From positions 1-63,007 of the forward strand of contig JAEKLQ010000041.1 in NCBI GenBank assembly GCA_019509785.1: 63,007 bases of DNA, read 5' to 3'. Every line of letters begins with the position of its first letter. Within the stretch, counting starts at the first letter, position 1. Positions 17,607 to 26,350 of this stretch are shown here, piece by piece. This DNA comes from Fibrobacterota bacterium (lineage in GTDB: Bacteria > Fibrobacterota > Fibrobacteria > UBA11236). A model generated the notes under the pieces. It was not told the DNA's origin. It did no database searches and saw nothing but the letters and a program-made list of their open reading frames with translations. Both the position numbers and the translations under genes were made by a program.

Positions 17607-19452
17607 TCGCCGTTTCCACGGCCGCGGGAACGGGAAACAGGAAGGGCCGGAAGCGCGAGAGGGCTTTGGCGGCTTGCGTCGCGAAATGCGCCAACACGTC
17701 TTGGTCTTCCTCCGCGAACGCCTTGGGGCCGGCGGGATCCTGGGAGCGTTTGTCGTAAAGCGAAAGCGTGCCGACCACCTCGCCTCCGATGCTGAGGGGC
17801 GCCGCCAAGGCGGATTCCGCCGCGTGGATGTCCGTCCCGAACCGGGAATCGGAAAGCTTATCGATCCGCACTGAAGCCGCGGAGGAAGCGGCCTCGCCCG
17901 AGAGCTTCCGGTCCACGGCCAGGATGTCCTTCATCCAAACAGGATCGCGTTGGCTCAAGGTTTCCGCGACTTCCGGCTCGGCTCCGGAGCCGTGCCGCAA
18001 ACGCAGCACGCAGGAATCGGCATCCACCAGCAAGCGAACGTTGGCCAGGATCATCCGCGAGAGTTCGGGAAGATCGGCGGCCCGGGCCGCATCCGCGGTG
18101 AACTGGGAAATTGCCGAATACTTGAGGGACTGGACCTTGATGGATTCGAGTTCCAGATGCTTGGCGGCTTCGCGGGAGAGCATGTCCCCGATGCGCTTGA
18201 GCAGGAGCATCTCGTCCTTGAAATGGTTCCGTTCCGAATGCAGGTAAAGGAACAACGCGCCGGCCAATTCCGTTCCCGTGCGGATGGGTTGCAACAGGTA
18301 CCACTTCTTGGCCCGCGGCTCCTTTCCCGCGGAGTTGACGCAAAACCCGTGGGGGGTCTTGAGCAGCCGCTGCGCGAAGATGTCGTCCAGGAGCATCGGC
18401 CGTTCCTTGAGGAGGATTCCGCTCATGGAGCTGGATGCCTTGGCCATGAAGGTGCGCTCGGTGGCGTTGAATTGATAGTAGGTGCAGGCCTTGGCCCCGA
18501 AGGTATTGGCCATTTTCATGAGCAATAGGTTCAAGCGCTCTTCGAATCGATAGCGCATGCCCAATATGTCGCGCACGCTATTGAGCAGTCCTTGCCCTTG
18601 TCCCTGCCCGGCCCCCGCTTCTCCTTCGCGTCCGTAGCGCACCGTCTCTGCCGCGACGCGCGCCAACTCTTCCAGCGCTTCGACGTCCGTTTTAACGAAG
18701 ACGCGGGCCTTGTTGCGGCTGGCCAGATTGATAACCCCCAACACTTCCCCTTCGCAGCACAGGGGGCAGCAAATCGCGGAAACGAGTTCGGGCCTCTGGT
18801 ATTCCGCCGCGAAAGCCTGTTGGTCCACGGCCCCGTTGATGATCACGGCTTCGCGATGCCTGACAACGAAGCCGGAGATGCCTTGTCCGACCCGTTGTAT
18901 CGAAGAGACGACGACGCTTTCTTCCAGGCCGCAAGCGGCTTCGATGGTCAACTGGCGGCGGGAAGGATCGAGAAGCATCAGGGATCCGCTGTCCGCCCGC
19001 GAGGTCTTGACCGCCGCGTTCAGGATGGCCTGCAACATGGCCCGTCGATCCTTGTTGGGGCCCGCGGCGCCGCGGATCTCGTCTAAGGCCCGGGCGGCCG
19101 TGTCCCGGGATTCGGAATGGCCGTCCCGTACGGCGCAGATCAATAGGCGCGCCCCCAGACCGCTGATCACGTCCACTTTCTTAAGCGGCAGCTTACGCAA
19201 GCGCGCCGCGATGGATGGATTCCGGGTGGTATCGATGATCACTTCGAGATGCGGATAGGTCGTGAGTCGGCTCAGATCCTCGAAATCGGGATTGAGCACC
19301 TTGACCACTTGGATGCCTTGCGCGTCCAGCAAGTTCGGCAACAGCTCCGCGGTCGCGCGGTTCAAGCCGACCAATGCGATCTGGCGCGCCCCTGCGGCCC
19401 GCTCGGGGATTTCCTGGTGGGGAACCGGGGTGAAGTCCGGGGTATCTGGCAT
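17593..19452 (-). CDS. Triple-GAF sensor protein with Rossmann-like N-terminus and no output domain
   Basis: 619 residues, soluble. Residues ~20-115 look like a small Rossmann fold (RQIALVGLNRATAELLPNLL, LEVIIDTTRN, KKVDVISGLGARLLICAV). Three GAF-type segments follow: about 135-285 (LQAILNAAVKTSRADSGSLMLLDP to VLGVINLASRN), 300-440 (ERLNLLLMKMANTFGAKACTYY to GALFLYLHSE) and 455-605 (LSRMILANVRLLVDADSCVL to VVGTLSLYDKR). No kinase, cyclase, GGDEF or HTH segment is present, so it must act by binding a partner. GAF domains bind cyclic nucleotides, small metabolites or haem; the ligand is not evident. A Gly/Gln-rich linker (GAGQGQGQG) separates GAF1 and GAF2. Divergent from the M48 protease gene. 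Confidence 0.75.
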   Translation of the reverse strand: MPDTPDFTPVPHQEIPERAAGARQIALVGLNRATAELLPNLLDAQGIQVVKVLNPDFEDLSRLTTYPHLEVIIDTTRNPSIAARLRKLPLKKVDVISGLGARLLICAVRDGHSESRDTAARALDEIRGAAGPNKDRRAMLQAILNAAVKTSRADSGSLMLLDPSRRQLTIEAACGLEESVVVSSIQRVGQGISGFVVRHREAVIINGAVDQQAFAAEYQRPELVSAICCPLCCEGEVLGVINLASRNKARVFVKTDVEALEELARVAAETVRYGREGEAGAGQGQGQGLLNSVRDILGMRYRFEERLNLLLMKMANTFGAKACTYYQFNATERTFMAKASSSMSGILLKERPMLLDDIFAQRLLKTPHGFCVNSAGKEPRAKKWYLLQPIRTGTELAGALFLYLHSERNHFKDEMLLLKRIGDMLSREAAKHLELESIKVQSLKYSAISQFTADAARAADLPELSRMILANVRLLVDADSCVLRLRHGSGAEPEVAETLSQRDPVWMKDILAVDRKLSGEAASSAASVRIDKLSDSRFGTDIHAAESALAAPLSIGGEVVGTLSLYDKRSQDPAGPKAFAEEDQDVLAHFATQAAKALSRFRPFLFPVPAAVETAMAGP

Positions 19453-19476
19453 ATTCCCAATCGTTTTACCCAGAGG

Positions 19477-19540
19477 TCGGCATGCGGAATTCGCCTATCG
19501 GGCAATCGTATCCATTGTACGCTCGGGAATCGGCATGCGG
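19477..19540. promoter_or_regulatory. Two 11-bp direct repeats (TCGGCATGCGG) in the GAF/M48 divergent region
   Basis: TCGGCATGCGG occurs at 19477-19487 and again at 19530-19540. The repeats are 53 bases apart start to start, about five helical turns, so both would face the same side of the DNA. Each contains the palindrome GCATGC. They sit 25-90 bases upstream of the GAF gene start and about 200 bases upstream of the M48 gene. This could be a looped or paired operator. Confidence 0.35.
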
Positions 19541-19739
19541 CAAGGGAACCGATGCCCTATTCACGCGTGCTCCCGTCCGGCAGGCATACCCAAGAATTCC
19601 AAATTCCCAAGTAAACCCAAAAGCGGGTAATCCTCGGCTACGAAGCGGCGGGCCAGCCGGATAGGGGTAACTTGCACGAGACCTCCGTCCCGGCGCCTGC
19701 GCGTTGCGGCAATCGGCCCCCGTCCCTTACAATCCGGGG

Positions 19740-21965
19740 ATGCGCGCCTTGAGTTTGCTGCCCGGCCCGGCCAGTCGCCTGCGTTTGCGGCGCCGCGTTC
19801 CCGCGGACGAACGGCCGCCGATCGCCTATGGCATCGGGCTCGTGTCGGTCGCCCTCGCCATCGTCTTTTTGCCCTTGGGCTATGCGGCCCTTTGTTTCGG
19901 GACCCTTTGGATCCTGGGATGGCATGCCGTAAGCCACCAGGGCTGGCTGATCGGTCCCGAGTCCGCCTTCTTGCCGGGATTGGCGTACGCGTTAGGCTTG
20001 CTCATGATCGCGGGCATCGCCTTGTTCCTCATCCGCCCTCTCGTCAGCGGGCATCGGCGCTCCCGCCCCGATTTGGTGCTTCGCCCGGAGCAGGAACCGA
20101 GATTGCATGCCTTCGTCCAGCAGATTTGCAATTCCCTCGGTTCGCCGACCCCCGTGCGCATCCAGGTGAGCATGGACGTGAACGCGTGCGCCCGCCTGGC
20201 CCCGGGCCGGGAGAATTTTTGGAACGGCGGTTTGGAGTTGGTGTTGGGGCTTCCGTTGGTACGCGGCCTGGAACTGGGCCAATTCGCCGCGGTGCTCGCC
20301 CACGAGCTCGGGCATTTCCGCCAGGGCGCAGCCATGCGCCTGGTGCACGGCATCCGCCGGGTGAACCAATGGTTCGCTCGCGCATCCGCGCACGAGGATG
20401 CCTGGGAACGCGACTTGGCGGCCCGCTCCGACCGCATTGATCCCATGCTCTATGGTTTCTATTGGTGCGGGCGCGCCTGTTCCGTCACCGCGCGTGGGAT
20501 CTTGCGATCCCACGCCCGTGCCGGGCAGGCGGTCAGTTGCCTGTTGCTGCGCGAGATGGAGCATCAGGCGGATAACGCGGCCATCCGCTTGGTCGGGGGC
20601 GAAACGTTCGCGTCCATGGTGCTGGAGGCCAAGGTGATCGAAGCGGCCTGGGGATTAGCCAACCGGAGCTTAGGGCTGGCCCTGCGCGAAGGCAACCTGG
20701 CCGATGATCTTCCCGCCCTGGTGGCGGCGCATACGCGCGTGTTCATCCCCGAGGTGCGCCGCCGGATGGAACGGACCATCATGTCCGAACGCACTACCTG
20801 GTTCGATACCCATCCCAGCCTGGCCGAACGCGTTCGCCGAGCGCGTCGGGCGGCATCGCGGGGCATGTTCCACGCCGCCGGGCCCGCGCATACGCTTTTC
20901 TCCGACTTCGTCGCCCTATCACGTAAGGCCACCTTGGGCTTCTACCGTACCGATCTGGGCGAAGAGTTCAATCCCGCCCGCGTCATGGCGACCGGCGATC
21001 TGGTGTCCGGCCAAAGCGAGATCCAAGTCGGCGAAGCGGCGGTGACCGGTTATTTCCTCGGCATGCTCTCCAATCTGCGGCCGTTGTGGCTGAACGCCGC
21101 CGACATGGCCCCGGACGCGGAGGAGGGCCACCTGCCCTTGCATGGGGACGAGGACGCGGCGGCCGGCTTGTCTCCCGAATCCAGCGCGCGCTGGCGGATC
21201 CGTCTGGAAGACGCCCGGCAGCGGCTCGAGTCCGGGTTCTCCAAGGCCAGCGAAAGCTCGCGGGCCTATGCCGCCGCCGATGCGCGTATGTTGGATGCCG
21301 TCCAGGCCTTGGCGCTCATGCGGGCGAATTTCTGGATCGAGCCGGGCGATTTCCAGTTGCGCGAAGGCGGGGCCGCCCAAGCCGGCGCGGTTTTCCGCGA
21401 ATCCGAAGCCGAGCAGCGCGCCTTGGCCATCGGAATGGTCGGGTTCGAAGACGCTATGCGCCGCCGCCTGGCCGCGGCCTTACGATTGTTGGACGACGTC
21501 GAGGTGCGGAAGCGTTTGCTGGACGCGAGGTCCTGCTCGCGCGAGGCTTCGCGGCTCTTACCGGTATTGGCGGCCCTCGGCCGGGTGCAAGCGCGCCTGG
21601 AATCCCTGCGACGCTCTTTTCATGGGATGGGAATCTTGCTCGAGAACCTGGAAGGCAACGAGAGCGCGCCGGAAGTGGATGCCCAGCTTAAGACCTACGC
21701 TCTCGCCATCCGCCTGGAATTGGAGGCGATCGGGAAGGGGCTGCGGGGGGTGGAATACCCGTTCGGGTCTTCGCCATCGGATTTGGCCGACTACGCCTTG
21801 GACGAACTCCCCTCGGAGAAGAATTACGCCGGCCACTATGCCATTGCCGAAGAAGCCTTAGGGCGATCATACGCATTGTACTTCCGCATCTTCGGAAGGC
21901 TGGCCCTATCGGCGGGCCGGGTGGAAGGCGTCTTGGGGTTAGGACCCTTGCGGGTCGACGGGTAG
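19740..21965 (+). CDS. Membrane M48-family zinc metalloprotease with long C-terminal extension
   Basis: 741 residues from ATG at 19740; a TTG start 36 bases upstream is possible. Two hydrophobic segments near the N-terminus (IGLVSVALAIVFLPLGYAAL and LAYALGLLMIAGIALFLI) anchor it. The zinc motif HELGH is at 188-192, and the third ligand is likely Glu272 in REMEHQADNAAIRL, as in M48 (HtpX/Ste24-like) peptidases. The family HtpX degrades damaged membrane proteins. The ~370 residues after the protease core (from TWFDTHPSLAERVRRA on) are helical and alanine/arginine-rich, far longer than HtpX (~290), and give no recognised domain. Converges with the ubiB-like gene. Confidence 0.85.
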   Translation: MRALSLLPGPASRLRLRRRVPADERPPIAYGIGLVSVALAIVFLPLGYAALCFGTLWILGWHAVSHQGWLIGPESAFLPGLAYALGLLMIAGIALFLIRPLVSGHRRSRPDLVLRPEQEPRLHAFVQQICNSLGSPTPVRIQVSMDVNACARLAPGRENFWNGGLELVLGLPLVRGLELGQFAAVLAHELGHFRQGAAMRLVHGIRRVNQWFARASAHEDAWERDLAARSDRIDPMLYGFYWCGRACSVTARGILRSHARAGQAVSCLLLREMEHQADNAAIRLVGGETFASMVLEAKVIEAAWGLANRSLGLALREGNLADDLPALVAAHTRVFIPEVRRRMERTIMSERTTWFDTHPSLAERVRRARRAASRGMFHAAGPAHTLFSDFVALSRKATLGFYRTDLGEEFNPARVMATGDLVSGQSEIQVGEAAVTGYFLGMLSNLRPLWLNAADMAPDAEEGHLPLHGDEDAAAGLSPESSARWRIRLEDARQRLESGFSKASESSRAYAAADARMLDAVQALALMRANFWIEPGDFQLREGGAAQAGAVFRESEAEQRALAIGMVGFEDAMRRRLAAALRLLDDVEVRKRLLDARSCSREASRLLPVLAALGRVQARLESLRRSFHGMGILLENLEGNESAPEVDAQLKTYALAIRLELEAIGKGLRGVEYPFGSSPSDLADYALDELPSEKNYAGHYAIAEEALGRSYALYFRIFGRLALSAGRVEGVLGLGPLRVDG

Positions 21966-21991
21966 AATCGCTACCGTACGTTTGCGCTGCC

Positions 21992-23686
21992 TTATTTCCA
22001 AGATCCTTTGCGTAATAGGATCGAAACCAATAGCCAGAATCCCACGAAGGCGGCGCTTAGGAAGCCGGCGACGCCGATCAGGGGCACGCCATACCACTTA
22101 GGCGGAATGCCCGAAAGCACGACGAGGGACGAACCGATGATGAGCGAGGCCAGGACCAAGGCGAAAACCATCCGGGTCATCATGCGTTCATGCGTCTTGA
22201 GGATGGGCTCCAGACCTTGATGTTGGAATTCGATGCGCAGCTTGCCGCGCTTGATGAGCCCCAGGATATCCCGGGCTTGCGCTGGGAATTCCTTCAGCAT
22301 CGGCGTCAAATCCAAGGCGCCGTAATAGAGGTCCTTGGCCAAGCGATCGGGCCGTAAACGTTCCCGCATGGCACGCTTGGCGAACGGCTTAATGCTTTCC
22401 ACCATGTCGAAGGCCGGGTCCAAGCGGCGGGCCACTCCTTCCAGGGTCACGATGGCCTTCAGCATCAGGTAGAAGCCCGGCGGCATGCGCAGCCGGTTGC
22501 GGATGATCAGCCGGATGAGGCGATTGAGGAATTCGCCGATGCGGAAATCCTTGAGGGCGACGAATGAGTAGGCCTCGAGCAATTCGCCCACCTGGTATTC
22601 CAGATCCTCGACGATGTCCGAGGGCTGGAAGGCCAATTGCAGCAAGGTCTTGGCGATGCGTCCCGCGTCCTGCGTGGCAACGCCCACCAGGATTTCGAGC
22701 AAGCGCTCGCGATGAGTCGGTGAAAGCGAACCCACCATGCCATAGTCCAGGAAGCACACGCGTCCGTCCGGCAGGATGAGGATATTGCCCGGATGGGGAT
22801 CGGCATGGAAAAAGCCTTGCTTGAATACCTGGTGCATGAGTACTTGGGATAGGTCTTGGGCCACGCGCGCGGGATCCAGGCCCGCGCTCCGCAGGCCGGC
22901 CAGGTTGGAAACCTTGGTCCCCGCGATGAACTCGGTGGTGAGCACCCTGCGGCCGGTGCGGGAACGATGCACCTTGGGCACGTAGAAAATCGCCAGGTCC
23001 GCGGAAGCCTGGGCGAAGCGCTCCATCTGCGAGGCTTCCAGGGAAAAATCGAGCTCCTTCATGATGGTGCGGTCGAACTCTTCGCAGATCGCCACGGGAT
23101 TGAGTATGTCCATGCCCTGCACGTATTTCTCGAGCAGTTGGGCGAGCTGGAACATGATTTCCACGTCCACCTTCACCAAGTCCTCGATGCCGGGGCGTTG
23201 CACCTTGACCGCGACCCGGGTGCCTTCGCCGATGTCTGCGACGTGGACCTGGGCCATGGAGGCTGAGGCGATGGGCGAATCGCCGAAGGAGGCGAATAGG
23301 CTTTCGACGGGCTGGCCGAATTGTTCCGTCACGACTTGGCGCGCTTGCGCGGTGGGGAAGGGCGGAACGGAATCCTGCAGCTTCTCCAAGGCGGCGGCCC
23401 ATTCGGGAGCGAGCAGGTCGGGGCGATTCCCGATCATCTGCCCGAGCTTGATGAAGGCCGGCCCGAGCTCTTCCAGGGCCATGCGGAATCGTTCCGGGCG
23501 CGTGGGGTGGATGGTGGCTACGCGCGGCGGCAGCCTCAGGTATTTGCCGCCCAGGTCCAGGTATTTGTCCAGACCCAGCTTGTCGGCCAAATCGCCGAAG
23601 CCGTGCTTCGCGAATACGGAAAGGATTTCCCGGAAACGGTTGGCTCCCCGGACGGTGCGGGAGATCCGGCGGATGTTTCGGATCAC
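21992..23686 (-). CDS. ubiB: UbiB/ABC1-family atypical protein kinase
   Basis: 564 residues if it starts at GTG 23686, five bases after the phasin-like stop; the open frame further upstream only shadows that gene. Family motifs are in place: KLGQ in AFIKLGQMIGNRPDLL, the Ala-rich loop IASASMAQVH, invariant Lys in VAVKVQRPG, FDRTIMKELDFSLEASQ, HADPHPGNIL and FLDYGMVG (the DFG equivalent). Two C-terminal transmembrane helices follow (MVFALVLASLIIGSSLVVL and GVAGFLSAAFVGFWLLV). UbiB-type ATPases support ubiquinone biosynthesis or quinone and lipid handling at the inner membrane. No other ubi gene is in the window, so the pathway role is inferred. Tight coupling to the phasin-like gene recurs with UbiB-like kinases in other genomes, from memory. 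Confidence 0.85.
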   Translation of the reverse strand: MIRNIRRISRTVRGANRFREILSVFAKHGFGDLADKLGLDKYLDLGGKYLRLPPRVATIHPTRPERFRMALEELGPAFIKLGQMIGNRPDLLAPEWAAALEKLQDSVPPFPTAQARQVVTEQFGQPVESLFASFGDSPIASASMAQVHVADIGEGTRVAVKVQRPGIEDLVKVDVEIMFQLAQLLEKYVQGMDILNPVAICEEFDRTIMKELDFSLEASQMERFAQASADLAIFYVPKVHRSRTGRRVLTTEFIAGTKVSNLAGLRSAGLDPARVAQDLSQVLMHQVFKQGFFHADPHPGNILILPDGRVCFLDYGMVGSLSPTHRERLLEILVGVATQDAGRIAKTLLQLAFQPSDIVEDLEYQVGELLEAYSFVALKDFRIGEFLNRLIRLIIRNRLRMPPGFYLMLKAIVTLEGVARRLDPAFDMVESIKPFAKRAMRERLRPDRLAKDLYYGALDLTPMLKEFPAQARDILGLIKRGKLRIEFQHQGLEPILKTHERMMTRMVFALVLASLIIGSSLVVLSGIPPKWYGVPLIGVAGFLSAAFVGFWLLVSILLRKGSWK

Positions 23687-23691
23687 GCGGG

Positions 23692-23991
23692 TCAGCCGCC
23701 GAGTCGGGCTTCGAGCGCCTTGACCCGGGCTTCCAGGGCCTTGAGATCGCGATCGCGCGCGACGTTCATCCGCTCCAGGGCCGCCGAGACGCCCGCGTCG
23801 ACCGCGCGCTGCAGGGACGATTTCGCCTCTTCGGATTTCTTCAGGATCTCGTCGATGAACTTCTTCCCTTCGGTCTCGCCCAGCTTGGCCTCTTCGGCCA
23901 GCTTCTTCGCCATCTCCTCGATCTTTTCGCTGGTGAGGAAGGCCATCCCCACTCCGGCGTACAACGTTTTCTTCAAGGTGTCGAACAACAT
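23692..23991 (-). CDS. Phasin-like (PhaF/PhaI-type) coiled-coil protein
   Basis: 99 residues from ATG at 23991 with GGAGGGAACC upstream; the frame is open 21 codons further but those residues are unlike a protein start. Sequence: MLFDTLKKTLYAGVGMAFLT, then a charged amphipathic helix (KIEEMAKKLAEEAKLGETEG), and a C-terminal heptad stretch LKALEARVKALEARLGG that would form a coiled coil. This matches the poly(hydroxyalkanoate) granule-associated phasin pattern. No PHA synthase is in the window, so granule binding is unproven, and it may simply partner the UbiB-like kinase that begins 5 bases downstream. Confidence 0.75.
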   Translation of the reverse strand: MLFDTLKKTLYAGVGMAFLTSEKIEEMAKKLAEEAKLGETEGKKFIDEILKKSEEAKSSLQRAVDAGVSAALERMNVARDRDLKALEARVKALEARLGG

Positions 23992-24031
23992 GGTTCCCTC
24001 CGGGATCACGAATAATGTACAACCTGGAAGT

Positions 24032-24044
24032 GCGGGGATCCCGC
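24032..24044. terminator. Short GC hairpin between the lytic transglycosylase and phasin genes
   Basis: GCGGG-GAT-CCCGC is a perfect five-pair stem lying after the transglycosylase stop on the minus strand. No T-run follows, so it is a weak terminator candidate. Confidence 0.3.
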
Positions 24045-24066
24045 CCATGCGCAAAGGAGCGGGTTT

Positions 24067-25506
24067 TCAGCCGCCCGTGCTGCGGAGCATGGCATGCAGA
24101 GCGGGATGGGGTTCGATGAGGATGCGATCCTGTTTCGCCAAGGCCAAGCGGTCGGCGTCCAGGAGCCCTTGGGAATGCATGTAAGCCATGACCGGCTGAT
24201 CATCCCGGCGCCCTCCGGCGAAAAGGGTTTGGCGCACGCGCATCAGGGCCGATTCCGCGAACTTGGGCACCGGCAAACCGGCTACGCCCGGATGGCCCCG
24301 CAATTCGTCCGTGCCGTTGCCGGCGATGCGCAAATCGGCGAATTGCAAATCCTGGCGGCTGGGCAGGCCCACGGGCAACTTGAGATCGAATCCTTTCGGC
24401 AGCGGCAGATTGCGCTCGAAGACCACCGGCCTTAGGGCTGGATTATAGCGCATCAAAACCGCCGTGGAATAACCCGAGAGCAAACGCAATTGCCGCGGGG
24501 TCCACTCATGCTCGAGGCGGAGCGTTTTCCACCCGGGCGCGGTCGTACCCGGCTTGTGCAGGCCCGGATAAAGCCTATCCGCCTGCATGGCGAGACTCGA
24601 AGCCGCCAGGAACATGGCATAGTAAGCGCGCGAAACCGGACCGAACGCGTCGGCCTGGTAAGTGCGGATGATTTCGCCCGGATCACGCGTGCCGGTCTGC
24701 GCTACTGCATCCAGCATCTGGCCGGGGCCGGCATTGTAGGACATGATCGCCAAAGGCCAGGAACGCAGGTTGGCGCGGCACAATTTCAAGTAGCGGGCGG
24801 CGGCGCGCGTGGAAGCATCGGGATCGAAACGTTGATCGATGCGCTCGTCGATGACCAGGAAACGTGCTCCCGATGATTTCACGAATTGCCATATGCCGGC
24901 GGCTCCCGCGGGGGACATGGCCTCCGGATTGAAGCGCGATTCGACATGGGCCAGGTACTTGAGGCGCGTAGGCAAACCTTCCGCCCGGAAAACCGAGTCC
25001 ATCATGGCCAGATAGGGGAGGGAGGCTTCCAGGGAAGCCCGGAAGCTTTTGCGCATGCCGCGATGCGCCGTGAGCCGTTGCGCGGAGACGGCGATGTCCC
25101 CCTGGCTCCATGCCGCCGGGAAACGCTTGCGAAGCGCCTTTTGATCATCGGTCCATTCGGCTTCAGGCGTGACCGCCAGCCCGCATACCCGGGTGCGCGC
25201 CGTCTCGCGCGCCCGCGCCAGGCTGTCCTCGGCGGCTTTGGCGACCAGGTTCCGCAATGGGACGCGGCCCAATACGACTTCGGGCGATTCGGGATCGAAG
25301 ATCAGGCCCTCGTCCTCGTCCATCCGGTAATTCAGTTCCACCATCAGGCAGGCCTGATCCAGGATGGTCTTATCGGCGGTGAAGGAGTTGTCGGTCAAGA
25401 TGAGGGCGCGATTCGCGTCCAGCGGGCCGGCGAATGCAGGCGCTGCAAAGCTCGTTAGCCCAGCCAGGCAGGCCGCTATCAGCTTCGCTTGCGTCGATTT
25501 CGGCAT
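24067..25506 (-). CDS. MltD-like membrane-bound lytic murein transglycosylase
   Basis: 479 residues from ATG at 25506, preceded by GGGGGCGAG. Signal peptide MPKSTQAKLIAACLAGLTSFAAPAFA with an AFA cleavage site. The goose-lysozyme-like SLT domain starts near residue 170 (FRAEGLPTRLKYLAHVES) with catalytic Glu189 in HVESRFNPEAMSPAGAAG, IWQFVKSSGARF, and the SYNAGPGQ motif. It cleaves peptidoglycan glycan strands with 1,6-anhydro product formation in the periplasm. The C-terminal ~170 residues (from HEWTPRQLRLLSGYS through GNGTDELRGHPG) lack clear LysM repeats, which MltD usually has, so cell-wall anchoring may differ. It faces the large TPR gene across an 844-base gap. Confidence 0.88.
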   Translation of the reverse strand: MPKSTQAKLIAACLAGLTSFAAPAFAGPLDANRALILTDNSFTADKTILDQACLMVELNYRMDEDEGLIFDPESPEVVLGRVPLRNLVAKAAEDSLARARETARTRVCGLAVTPEAEWTDDQKALRKRFPAAWSQGDIAVSAQRLTAHRGMRKSFRASLEASLPYLAMMDSVFRAEGLPTRLKYLAHVESRFNPEAMSPAGAAGIWQFVKSSGARFLVIDERIDQRFDPDASTRAAARYLKLCRANLRSWPLAIMSYNAGPGQMLDAVAQTGTRDPGEIIRTYQADAFGPVSRAYYAMFLAASSLAMQADRLYPGLHKPGTTAPGWKTLRLEHEWTPRQLRLLSGYSTAVLMRYNPALRPVVFERNLPLPKGFDLKLPVGLPSRQDLQFADLRIAGNGTDELRGHPGVAGLPVPKFAESALMRVRQTLFAGGRRDDQPVMAYMHSQGLLDADRLALAKQDRILIEPHPALHAMLRSTGG

Positions 25507-25847
25507 CTCGCCCCCTAGCCCGGCACCTTGGAATCGATCCGCTTCGCCGCGGACCTTTCCCAATAAAATCAATTGCCTTGGCGGTTTCAACATCTTTTAG
25601 CTTGACGCGTTTCCGGCCCGAACGTGAGCCTCGTGGCGCTTAAGATAGTCCGACTTTCATTCGCTGCGGAACATATTTTCCCCCCGCCTGTCGGACTTTG
25701 CGGAAATATGGTCGCATTGCAAGGGGTGTTTTCGGTGCGCGTGGAAATCATGGTTTTTGGGCGCCTTGGGTCCTTTCCGAATTCATAGGTACCATCCGTG
25801 TTTCGTCCCCTGCGGGTTTCCCCTTTCCTTCCTGCGGAGGCGCATTG

Positions 25848-25865
25848 GGTAACTCGCGTGTTACC
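25848..25865. promoter_or_regulatory. Palindromic operator-like site GGTAAC-N6-GTTACC, copy 1
   Basis: GGTAAC TCGCGT GTTACC is a perfect 6+6 dyad with a six-base spacer (18 bp). The half-site centres are 12 bases apart. The same architecture recurs at 36492-36509 upstream of the Prc gene. It lies about 340 bases upstream of the transglycosylase start and about 490 bases upstream of the TPR gene. Confidence 0.5.
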
Positions 25866-26299
25866 TCCGATCTTGATTGGATCATCATCCACCGCAGTGG
25901 TTCGTCATCCACCAACGGAATAGGTCATTTATAGCCGTTTTCGCCGCGGTTGGCTGTGATCGGCCTCATATGTACGCAAGGGCCGGATTCCGCGCGCAAA
26001 AAAGGCCCGCCTGGATGGTTTTCCATTAGACGCTATTCCCGGTCCGGGAGTTTCCTCGGAATACGGGCCAAGACGGGAGAATCCCTCCCGCCTAGCCGTC
26101 CCGATTTTTGGCGTTTCCGCTGCCATCGACCGGATGGTGGTTTAGATTTCAAAGGATTCAAGGGAATCCCAGGTTCGCGGAATCTCCGTGTAACCGCCGC
26201 TCCGCTTTCGGCCCTTGGACTGATGACTCGGGGCTTGGCTTCGCCCTGGCGCCGATGCATGGGATTCATGTCGGACGGCGAATAATTGAACGAACCTTT

Positions 26300-26326
26300 G
26301 ATCGGTCCCATCTAATAGGGCCGATC
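26300..26326 (+). promoter_or_regulatory. Hairpin in the leader of the giant TPR gene
   Basis: GATCGG-T-CCC, loop ATCTAATA, then GGG-CCGATC: nine pairs with one bulged T. It ends 24 bases before the TPR start codon and could affect translation or mark a leader structure. Confidence 0.35.
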
Positions 26327-26350
26327 GTTGCCAACCCGGTGGGGGATATC

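Larger units (their letters stand above)
25507..26350. other. 844-base intergenic region between the transglycosylase and the giant TPR gene
   Basis: I find no convincing gene: the open frames here lack ribosome sites and protein-like composition. It holds the palindrome GGTAAC-N6-GTTACC at 25848-25865, a short repeat of TCATCCACC (near 25882 and 25905), and a hairpin at 26300-26326 just before the TPR gene. Its length, and local AT-rich patches, make an unannotated regulatory RNA or long 5' leader possible, but nothing here shows one. Confidence 0.4.

Noticed and set aside
23687-24022. Long N-terminal extension of the UbiB-like gene
   Set aside because: It overlaps the phasin-like gene in another frame and is Arg/Gly-rich without UbiB similarity.
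25587-25934. Small open frames in the 844-base gap
   Set aside because: No ribosome sites, odd composition and no hydrophobic or domain pattern on either strand.
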